A DNA stretch of 5,048 nt from Chloroflexia bacterium (GTDB lineage: Bacteria > Chloroflexota > Chloroflexia > Thermobaculales > Thermobaculaceae): assembly GCA_013695265.1 (NCBI GenBank), contig JACDAU010000429.1, positions 1 to 5,048 on the forward strand, read 5' to 3'. The notes below the pieces were generated by a model. It did not search any database. It was not told the DNA's origin and saw nothing but the letters and a program-made list of their open reading frames with translations. Positions within the stretch are counted from its first letter, which is position 1. Each line of letters opens with the position of its first letter. Shown in pieces: positions 1 to 5,048 of this stretch. Position numbers and translations under genes: made by a program.

Positions 1-291
1 TGCATGGAGAGCCAGGCGCTCTCGCGCGTGAGTGGCACGGGTATCACCTCAATCATCGACTGCCCCGCGACCGGGGTGCCGCTATCGTACCATACACCGG
101 GCAACGCTACCGCGACCGCGGGTTGCGGCGCGCAGGACGTGCCCGGCCTCGGTTGGGGGGGCCCGCATGAATGGATAGTACGCGGTACCAAACTACTATA
201 CACTTCGGGGTTATGCAATGGTATCCTAAACCCTAACGGCGCTCGCCGTGGGTCGCTATCATGCAGGTTCTTCGAATGTCGGGGGTGTCGC
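1..291 (+). other. Probable leader/promoter region upstream of the c-di-GMP gene
   Basis: The frame of the large gene is open from an ATG at 4, but residues 1-96 resemble no domain. They carry six cysteines (20, 41, 71, 87, 92, 95) and use AT-ending codons more often from about position 165 onward, unlike the downstream gene. This suggests non-coding sequence that happens to be open. It contains two small perfect stems: 7-12 with 18-23 (6 bp, 5-nt loop) and 236-240 with 245-249 (5 bp, extendable by CCC/GGG around a 2-nt bulge). An AT-richer patch at 190-202 includes TATACA, but no convincing -35 lies at the right distance. I see no other gene here. The alternative is a genuine cysteine-rich N-terminal extension. 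Confidence 0.5.
281..287 (+). promoter_or_regulatory. Candidate Shine-Dalgarno for the TTG start at 292
   Basis: GGGGGTG ends 4 nt before the in-frame TTG at 292. It is purine-rich but not a canonical AGGAGG. It supports the shorter start because no ATG occurs in this frame between codon 1 and codon 192, and the GTG at 346 would cut into the first GAF helix. Confidence 0.4.
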
Positions 292-3069
292 TTGGCCATC
301 GCAGACATCGCGCATGCGACGGAGCCGCGCCCGGATCTCCCCCAGGTGCTGCACCGCCTCGCGCTCACGGCTATCTACGCCCTCGGGTTTCGGGCTGTAG
401 CCGTCAACCTCCGTCGGTCGGATGGTAGCTACGTCGTGGTCTCAGACATCGGCCTCGAGCAGGATCTTTTGGGGTCAGTCACGAGCGCCCAATTGTGGGC
501 CGATCTCCTGCTGGACGAGTACCGCGTGTCCAACTCCTACCTCATCTCTCCCGAGCACACCAGGAACGTAACCCAGATGCACGCGGACACGGTTTGGAGC
601 GTACCCGACATCCCACCCGCATCTGCGCCTGACTGCTGGGACCCCGACCATATGCTCGTCGTGCCTCTGCTCAACCATGCTGGTGAAACCATTGGACTGT
701 TCTCCGTGGATTCCCCCCTCGACGGGAAGCTACCCAATAGCGAGCGGATTGTCCACCTGGAGACCTTCGCTCAGCATGCCGCGCTCGCGGTAGAGAACAC
801 GGCTCTGCTCAATCAGCTCTCGCTCAAGGTGGAACACCTGGGCGCGCTGCTGCAGATCTCCAGCGACATCAGCAGCTCGCTCGACCCCACCAGCACCTTT
901 GACTCGATAGTGCGAACCACGAGGGACTTGTTCGGGGCGGACATCAGCTCACTGTACCTCGTGAACCCTCAGGGCACGCACGTCGAACTGAAGGCCACGA
1001 TCGGTCTGCACGGCATGATGCTCGGGGACTACACCGTCCGCGTCGGGGAGGGCGTTGTGGGAGCGGTCGTGCGGGATGGGCATCCCATAGAGGTCCCGTC
1101 CGTCGATGAGGATCGGAGGGTCATCCTGTCGGCGACGAAGCGGGAAGGGATTCTATCACTCGTGTACGTTCCCATCAGCATTGATGGATACACCGTCGGC
1201 GCGCTTGGCGTCCTGTACCGGAAAGTGAACGCCGTACCGCCGGACGCGGTGGAGTTGCTCGCGCCCATAGCGGTCCATGCCGCTGTCGCGATCCGCAACG
1301 CGCAAATGTACAACGACACGAAGCAACACGCCGAAGCACTCCTCCAGAGCGAGGAGCGGTACCAGCTTGTCTCACGCGCGACGAACGACGCCGTCTGGGA
1401 CTGGGACCTGGCGACCGACCGTCTCACGTGGAACGAGGCGATAGAGACGCTGTTCGGTTACGCTCCCGACCGGGTGGAGCCTCATATAGGCTGGTGGACC
1501 GAGCGAATCCATCCCGACGATCGGGACGAGGTCAGCGCGAGTATCGATGGGGCAATCGAGCATGGTGCGGAGGTCTGGTCGGCGGTATACCGCTTTCGAG
1601 CGGCGGATAACACGTACACCACGGTAATCGACCGGGGATATATAGCGCGGGACGACAACGGCACACCGGTGCGCATGATCGGCTCGATGATGAATATCAG
1701 CGAGCGCAAGAGGCTCGAGGAGCAGTTGGCTCACCAGGCATTCCACGACGCGCTAACGGGCCTGCCGAACCGCGCTCTGTTTATGAACCGTCTCGAGCAC
1801 GCGCTGGCCGGCGCCACACGCCACCCATCGCAAGCTGCGCTACTGTACCTCGATCTCGATCGATTCAAGGTGGTCAATGACAGCCTCGGTCACGAGGTGG
1901 GCGACCAGCTCTTGATCGCCGTCGGGGAGCGTCTGCGGGCGTGCGTCCGGCCACAGGATACGGTCGCCAGGCTCGGCGGTGATGAGTTCACCATACTGCT
2001 CGAGGGCGTGGGGGAAATGGACCAGGCGCTGCGCTGCGCGCGGCGCGTTTTGGATGCTCTGAACGTCCCTTTCACACCATCCAATCATCAGGTGTTCACC
2101 ACGGCCAGCATCGGGATCGCGCTGGCCGTGGAAGGGGAGCGACCGAGCATGCTCTTGCGGCACGTCGACATCGCCATGTACCGGGCCAAGAGCAAAGGCA
2201 AGTCGCGCTATGAGGTGTATGATCCCGAGATGAATGCGCAGGCCGTGCAGAGGCTGGAGTTGGAGACCAGCCTGCGGTGGGCGCTGGAGCGTGAAGAGTT
2301 CGTAGTGTTCTACCAGCCGAAGGTAGAGCTTTCCACGGGTCGCGTGATCGGGATGGAGGCGCTGCTGCGCTGGCAGCACCCGGCGCGGGGGATGGTGCCG
2401 CCCTCGGAGTTCATACCAGTCGCGGAGGACACGGGACTGATCCTGCCCCTCGGCCGATGGGTGCTGGAACAGGCATGCCGGCAAGCCAAGGTGTGGCAGG
2501 AGCAGATTTTCACCGACGGTCCCGCGAGCGTGAGCGTGAACCTTTCCGCGCGGCAGTTCCAGGACCCGGACCTGGCGGAGGAGATAGGCCGGGTGCTGGG
2601 GGAGTCCGGGCTGGACCCACGGCGCTTACAGTTGGAGATAACGGAGAGCGTGATAATGGAGCACGCCGAGGCTGCCGTCTCTACGCTGCATAGTCTAAAG
2701 CGGCTGGGCGTACAGATCGCCCTCGATGACTTCGGCACCGGCTACTCGAGCCTCGGCTACCTGGAGCGCTTCGATGTGGATACCGTGAAGATAGACCGAT
2801 CCTTCGTGCGAGATTTGGGGCGCGAGCGTGGCAAGACCGCGATCATGGAGGCGGTGGTCACGCTGTCACGCGCCCTCGGCATCTTCGTCGTGGCCGAGGG
2901 CATCGAAACCGTGGAGCAGTTGTCGGAGCTGCGGCGGTTGGGCTGCGCGCGCGGGCAGGGCTATCTCTTTTCCCGGCCAGTGCCCTCCGATGCCGCGGGC
3001 GTGCTTCTCGCGGCGAGCTATCTGCCGGGATACGACAGCTTCGTGACGCCGCCCGACGCACTGGTTTAA
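292..3069 (+). CDS. GAF-GAF-PAS-GGDEF-EAL cyclic-di-GMP synthase/phosphodiesterase
   Basis: Probable bifunctional c-di-GMP enzyme: the GGDEF domain makes c-di-GMP from two GTP and the EAL domain hydrolyses it to pGpG. Residues are numbered from the ATG at 4, which opens the frame. Domains in order are GAF (about 111-267), GAF (297-432), PAS with PAC tail (450-570), GGDEF (574-741) and EAL (746-1000). The GGDEF motif is intact at 658-662, with D617, N625 and D634 in place, and an RxxD inhibitory site (RPQD, 649-652) lies five residues before it. In EAL the signature is at 785-787, with N846, E878, the DDFGTGYSSL loop (908-917), K929, E965 and Q985 present. Both activities therefore look possible by family knowledge. 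No signal peptide or membrane segment is seen, so it is probably cytoplasmic with GAF/PAS sensing; ligands are unknown. I prefer the TTG at 292 (925 aa) because it follows GGGGGTG and precedes the first GAF closely. The ATG at 4 would add 96 residues unlike a domain. The net direction of activity cannot be read from sequence. Confidence 0.93.
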   Translation: MAIADIAHATEPRPDLPQVLHRLALTAIYALGFRAVAVNLRRSDGSYVVVSDIGLEQDLLGSVTSAQLWADLLLDEYRVSNSYLISPEHTRNVTQMHADTVWSVPDIPPASAPDCWDPDHMLVVPLLNHAGETIGLFSVDSPLDGKLPNSERIVHLETFAQHAALAVENTALLNQLSLKVEHLGALLQISSDISSSLDPTSTFDSIVRTTRDLFGADISSLYLVNPQGTHVELKATIGLHGMMLGDYTVRVGEGVVGAVVRDGHPIEVPSVDEDRRVILSATKREGILSLVYVPISIDGYTVGALGVLYRKVNAVPPDAVELLAPIAVHAAVAIRNAQMYNDTKQHAEALLQSEERYQLVSRATNDAVWDWDLATDRLTWNEAIETLFGYAPDRVEPHIGWWTERIHPDDRDEVSASIDGAIEHGAEVWSAVYRFRAADNTYTTVIDRGYIARDDNGTPVRMIGSMMNISERKRLEEQLAHQAFHDALTGLPNRALFMNRLEHALAGATRHPSQAALLYLDLDRFKVVNDSLGHEVGDQLLIAVGERLRACVRPQDTVARLGGDEFTILLEGVGEMDQALRCARRVLDALNVPFTPSNHQVFTTASIGIALAVEGERPSMLLRHVDIAMYRAKSKGKSRYEVYDPEMNAQAVQRLELETSLRWALEREEFVVFYQPKVELSTGRVIGMEALLRWQHPARGMVPPSEFIPVAEDTGLILPLGRWVLEQACRQAKVWQEQIFTDGPASVSVNLSARQFQDPDLAEEIGRVLGESGLDPRRLQLEITESVIMEHAEAAVSTLHSLKRLGVQIALDDFGTGYSSLGYLERFDVDTVKIDRSFVRDLGRERGKTAIMEAVVTLSRALGIFVVAEGIETVEQLSELRRLGCARGQGYLFSRPVPSDAAGVLLAASYLPGYDSFVTPPDALV

Positions 3070-3341
3070 TCCTGGTTCGGGATATGCCGAGTGGCGTGTG
3101 ATCGCGGGCGCACGCGGCACTTCTCCATCTGGTCCATCACCCATTTCATCGAGCGTGGACGACCATGAGCGCCCATCGCTCGCCTCGCCGTATGCCCATC
3201 CAACATCCCGATCTGCGTCGCTCTGGGTACGTTACGCAAGGAACTGGTTGTACTGTGACACCTATCAACATATGCTGCGACGAGACGATGGCGACCCGGC
3301 GCACGAAGCGGGACACGAAGGCATAAGCTGACACCGGACGC

Positions 3342-3361
3342 CGCCTTCGCCCACGAAGGCG
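3342..3361 (+). terminator. Perfect 8-bp hairpin, possible weak terminator
   Basis: CGCCTTCG (3342-3349) pairs perfectly with CGAAGGCG (3354-3361) around the 4-nt loop CCCA. On the + strand it is followed by TTTGGCTT, so the U-tract is short and interrupted. It could end transcription from the c-di-GMP gene, although it lies about 270 nt past that stop codon. It could instead be a regulatory element, because it directly abuts a candidate -35 box. The stem is seen directly; its role is inferred. Confidence 0.35.
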
Positions 3362-3362
3362 T

Positions 3363-3391
3363 TTGGCTTCGGCAAAGGCAAGTCGTATAGC
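3363..3391 (+). promoter_or_regulatory. Candidate sigma-70-type promoter for the hydrolase operon
   Basis: TTGGCT (3363-3368) and TATAGC (3386-3391) are separated by exactly 17 nt, and each matches the consensus hexamer at 4 of 6 positions. The site lies about 85 nt upstream of the preferred TTG start of the hydrolase, in a gap where a promoter is expected. In high-GC DNA such matches occur by chance, so this is tentative. Confidence 0.3.
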
Positions 3392-3460
3392 CAGACCCGC
3401 TGGCGCTTCTAGCCGTCGCTGGTAACTGCGCCTGTCGGTGCGCGACTGGCCCGCTGCCAT

Positions 3461-3468
3461 AGGAAGGA
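3461..3468 (+). promoter_or_regulatory. Shine-Dalgarno that sets the hydrolase start
   Basis: AGGAAGGA lies 8 nt before the TTG at 3477, which is ideal spacing. It falls inside the longer open frame that begins with GTG at 3438, and that GTG has no purine-rich stretch upstream. This argues that translation starts at 3477. Confidence 0.65.
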
Positions 3469-3476
3469 CACTGACT

Positions 3477-4184
3477 TTGGCCACGTATGTATTGATCCCC
3501 GGCGCCGGGGGCGTTGCATGGTACTGGCACCTTGTAGAGGCCGATCTGCGCGAGCGCGGCCACGACGTGGTGGCGGTGGATCTGCCGGCCGACGACGATT
3601 CGGCACGATTAGCGGAGTACGCCGACGCGGTGGCCGGGAAGATCGGCGACCGTACTGGCCTGATTCTGGTTGCCCATTCGTTCGGCGGGTTCACCGCGCC
3701 GCTGGTGTGTGACCGGATGCCAGTGGAGCTTCTGGTGATGCTGAACGCCATGGTTCCCGCGCCGGGGGAGGCGCCGGGCGAGTGGTGGGCGAATACTGGC
3801 CATGAGCAGGCCAGGCGGGAGCAGGACGAGCGCGACGGCCGCGCGACCGGCGAGGACTTCGATATGATGACCACGTTCCTCCACGATGTACCGCCGGACC
3901 TGGCGGCGGAGGCGTTGCGGCGGGATCGGGACCAGTCTGGCACCCCGTTCGAGAAGCCATGGCCGCTCCAGGCGTGGCCCGAGGTGCCGACGCGCTTCCT
4001 GCAGAGCCGCGATGACCGCTTCTTCCCGGTGGAGTTCCAGCGCCGGGTCGTCCGGAATCGGCTGGGCATCAGACTGGACGAGATGCCTGGCGGCCACCTC
4101 GTCGCCCTCAGCCGCCCGAAAGAGCTGGCAGACCGTCTGGAGGCGTACCGGGTGGGGCGGCAAGAGCCGAGCGATGCACGGTAG
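3477..4184 (+). CDS. Alpha/beta hydrolase family protein
   Basis: A compact alpha/beta-fold hydrolase of 235 aa, probably a soluble cytoplasmic esterase-like enzyme; its substrate cannot be told from sequence. Starting at TTG 3477, the protein opens with a beta strand and the oxyanion-region motif VLIPGAGG (5-12), followed by AWYWHLV. The nucleophile elbow is AHSFGG with Ser68, the acid is probably Asp180 (or Asp179) in SRDDRFFP, and the histidine is His207 in PGGHLVAL. The triad order and spacing fit the family, and the length is normal for a small member with a short helical cap (about 100-165). There is no signal peptide. The frame extends upstream to GTG 3438, which would add 13 residues before the first strand; the Shine-Dalgarno at 3461 argues against that. 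The next gene begins 33 nt after the stop, which suggests one transcript. Relatives are often annotated simply as alpha/beta hydrolase or salicylate-esterase-like; I would not go further. Confidence 0.9.
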   Translation: MATYVLIPGAGGVAWYWHLVEADLRERGHDVVAVDLPADDDSARLAEYADAVAGKIGDRTGLILVAHSFGGFTAPLVCDRMPVELLVMLNAMVPAPGEAPGEWWANTGHEQARREQDERDGRATGEDFDMMTTFLHDVPPDLAAEALRRDRDQSGTPFEKPWPLQAWPEVPTRFLQSRDDRFFPVEFQRRVVRNRLGIRLDEMPGGHLVALSRPKELADRLEAYRVGRQEPSDAR

Positions 4185-4205
4185 CGCTGTGGCAACCAAA
4201 CGAAA

Positions 4206-4212
4206 AGGAGGG
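4206..4212 (+). promoter_or_regulatory. Strong Shine-Dalgarno for the NTF2-like gene
   Basis: AGGAGGG lies 5 nt before the ATG at 4218 and is a near-perfect complement to the 16S rRNA tail. It fixes the start and suggests efficient translation independent of the upstream hydrolase. Confidence 0.75.
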
Positions 4213-4217
4213 AACGG

Positions 4218-4652
4218 ATGGCAACTACAAATGACAGAGCGGTTGACGAAGCCGAGGTCCGTGCGCTCATCGAGGATCGGGCGAAGGCGGTCCGCGCAAG
4301 AGACATCGACGGGGCAATGTCCAACGTTGCGCCGGATGTCCAGGCGTTCGACGTCGTAAACTCGTTGCGCTATAGCGGTTCGGAAGCGGCCAGAGAACGG
4401 CTTGAGGAATGGTTCGCGTCGTTCGACTACGAGATTCGCGACCTGAGCATCGCTACGGGCGGCGACGTGGCGTTCTGCCACAGCCTCAACCGGGTCAGCG
4501 GAACGAAGGTCGGAGGCGGGGGAATCGTTATGTGGTTGCGTGCGACCGTGGGCTACCGCAAGATCGACGGCACGTGGCTGGTGGCGCACGAGCATAGCTC
4601 GGTGCCGTTCGATCCAGAGAGCGGCATGGCAGCGCTCGACCTCGAGCCGTAG
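4218..4652 (+). CDS. NTF2-like / SnoaL-type (YybH-like) protein
   Basis: A 144-aa protein of the NTF2-like fold (SnoaL, DUF4440, ketosteroid-isomerase-like group). The N-terminal helix (about 9-28, EAEVRALIEDRAKAVRARD) leads to the typical 'D-x-D-x-A-M' turn (29-34) and APDVQAFD (38-45). It is followed by a helix at 55-68, then strands with DLSIATGGDVAFCHS (75-89). The end motif DGTWLVAHEHSSVPF (117-131) is characteristic of the SnoaL_3/YybH subgroup. Length is normal and no signal peptide is seen. Proteins of this fold bind small hydrophobic molecules in a cone-shaped pocket; some are isomerases or hydrolases and many have no known activity. No function is assigned here. It is flanked at 33 nt by the hydrolase and at 57 nt by the helix-hairpin-helix gene, so an operon is likely. 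A shared small-molecule substrate with the hydrolase is possible but unproven. Confidence 0.88.
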   Translation: MATTNDRAVDEAEVRALIEDRAKAVRARDIDGAMSNVAPDVQAFDVVNSLRYSGSEAARERLEEWFASFDYEIRDLSIATGGDVAFCHSLNRVSGTKVGGGGIVMWLRATVGYRKIDGTWLVAHEHSSVPFDPESGMAALDLEP

Positions 4653-4697
4653 TCCGTCGCGGTTCTGGACAGCACCGATCTGGCTATCGACACCACG

Positions 4698-4707
4698 AGG
4701 AGAGGGG
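4698..4707 (+). promoter_or_regulatory. Shine-Dalgarno for the ATG at 4710
   Basis: AGGAGAGGGG precedes the ATG at 4710; its AGGAG part leaves 7 nt. It marks a real translation start in a frame different from the one carrying the helix-hairpin-helix domain, which is the key evidence for a frame break in this gene. Confidence 0.65.
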
Positions 4708-4709
4708 AC

Positions 4710-4944
4710 ATGTCTACTACAACTAAACGACCTACCGGAGAGTGACCTTCCCAGGGAGATAGGCAAGCCAGCGCGGCGGGCACTCGCCGGGGCCGGATAC
4801 TCGCGGCTGGAGCAGTTCACTACAGTCCGCGAGACCGATGTCCTGCGGTTGCACGGTATGGGACCCAAGGCCCTCGATCAGATCCGGCGCAGCCTCGCCG
4901 CGAGGGGGCAATCGTTCGCCGACGGCTCTGGAGACGTCCCCTAA
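4710..4944 (+). pseudogene. Small helix-hairpin-helix protein, frame broken at codon 12
   Basis: Seen: the ATG at 4710, behind a good ribosome site, reads MSTTTKRPTGE and stops at TGA 4743. The next frame (+1) then reads DLPREIGKPARRALAGAGYS and on to RLHGMGPKALDQIRRSLAARG, ending at TAA 4942. Skipping the T at 4743 gives one 77-aa protein with a natural junction, GE-DLPREIG. The +1 frame has no ATG, GTG or TTG near the domain; its only upstream ATG is at 4540, deep inside the preceding gene. Known: this helix-hairpin-helix segment with GMGPKAL resembles the C-terminal domain of the RNA polymerase alpha subunit and small proteins of that type, which are expected to bind DNA or protein. Inferred: either a one-base insertion (mutation or sequencing error) has broken the gene, or ribosomes shift +1 at UGA-C as in prfB. 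The GAG codon would re-pair poorly on AGU, so a simple indel is more likely. The domain itself is not visibly decayed, which suggests a recent change or an error. Confidence 0.7.
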
Positions 4945-4996
4945 GCTCCACACCAACGCGGTCGTCGGCCCGCCCCCGCTCGTCCGGTCGGCCGTA

Positions 4997-5047
4997 TCAC
5001 CGCTCCTCAGGCTCGATCCACTTCCGGGTGATGGGTGGCGTGTAGCG
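4997..5047 (-). CDS. Possible C-terminal end of a convergent gene
   Basis: Reading the - strand inward from the window edge, one frame gives RYTPPITRKWIEPEER and then TGA at 4999-4997. The sequence is charged and proline-containing and looks more like a real protein tail than the other frames here, but 16 residues cannot identify a family. If real, the gene converges on the helix-hairpin-helix gene with about 50 nt between the stop codons. No clear bidirectional terminator is visible in that gap, which is very GC-rich and has only a 5-bp stem (4966-4970 with 4990-4994). Confidence 0.3.
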   Translation of the reverse strand, partial: RYTPPITRKWIEPEER

Positions 5048-5048
5048 C

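Larger units (their letters stand above)
3070..3476. other. Intergenic region, no supported gene
   Basis: About 400 bases lie between the c-di-GMP gene and the hydrolase. Short open frames exist on both strands but none has a ribosome site together with recognisable protein sequence. The region holds an imperfect hairpin just after the stop codon (3094-3098 with 3111-3115, plus outer TGCC/GGCA), a perfect 8-bp hairpin at 3342-3361, a candidate promoter at 3363-3391, and a 9-bp direct repeat CACGAAGGC at 3314-3322 and 3352-3360. A decayed gene cannot be excluded, but I recognise none. Confidence 0.5.

Noticed and set aside
3085..3119. Imperfect hairpin just after the c-di-GMP gene stop codon
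   Set aside because: It has a 5-bp inner stem with a 12-nt loop, a 5-nt bulge and no T-run. It is too weak to call a terminator.
3098..3331. 77-codon + strand open frame in the gap
   Set aside because: No ribosome site, no recognisable domain, and a composition like translated non-coding sequence.
3497..3510. 14-bp perfect palindrome CCCCGGCGCCGGGG
   Set aside because: It lies inside the hydrolase and simply encodes the conserved Pro-Gly-Ala-Gly-Gly motif with GC-rich codons. An operator here is not needed to explain it.
3146..4324. Long - strand open frame of 392 codons running into the intergenic gap
   Set aside because: It is mostly antisense to the hydrolase, serine/arginine-rich, and has no recognisable motif even in the part that covers the gap.
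4540..4737. ATG at 4540 as the start of the helix-hairpin-helix protein
   Set aside because: This start is inside the NTF2-like gene in another frame, has no ribosome site, and gives a low-complexity Arg/Ser/Trp-rich leader. The ATG at 4710 with a strong Shine-Dalgarno is the far better start despite the frame break.
3609..4868. Long - strand open frame of 419 codons
   Set aside because: It lies opposite the hydrolase and NTF2-like genes, both of which have clear motifs and ribosome sites. Its translation is arginine/proline-rich with no recognisable domain, as is typical of an antisense frame in high-GC DNA.
4964..4993. 7-bp direct repeat GTCGGCC in the last intergenic gap
   Set aside because: Short and GC-rich; expected by chance in this composition.

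Overview
The window is high-GC bacterial DNA (roughly 60-65% by eye) with four genes on the + strand and perhaps the tail of a fifth on the - strand. No mobile element, CRISPR array, tRNA or rRNA was seen. The style (GAF/PAS/GGDEF/EAL signalling protein, TTG starts, and a small helix-hairpin-helix protein beside an NTF2-like protein) would fit a Chloroflexota (Thermomicrobia-like) or actinobacterial genome. That placement is an impression from protein style, not from a marker gene.

Layout. Positions 1-291 are probably an upstream untranslated or promoter region, although one frame stays open through it. Positions 292-3069 encode a large cytoplasmic cyclic-di-GMP enzyme with the order GAF, GAF, PAS, GGDEF, EAL. 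All catalytic motifs and the inhibitory RxxD site are intact. A gap of about 400 bases (3070-3476) holds a perfect 8-bp hairpin followed directly by a plausible sigma-70-type promoter.

A likely three-gene transcription unit follows. It consists of an alpha/beta hydrolase (3477-4184, TTG start set by a strong Shine-Dalgarno), an NTF2-like/SnoaL-type protein (4218-4652), and a small helix-hairpin-helix protein (4710-4944). The reading frame of the third gene is broken: the ATG with a good ribosome site reads only 11 codons to a TGA, and the conserved domain continues in the +1 frame.

The last hundred bases hold what may be the C-terminal end of an oppositely oriented gene (4997-5047, - strand).

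How the genes work together. The c-di-GMP enzyme looks like a stand-alone sensor and is separated from the rest by the hairpin/promoter gap. The three small genes are close together, each has its own strong ribosome site, and they are probably cotranscribed. Their proteins give no obvious shared pathway. The most notable point is the +1 frame break at a TGA-C in the helix-hairpin-helix gene. I see no strong evidence of a wholly new system.
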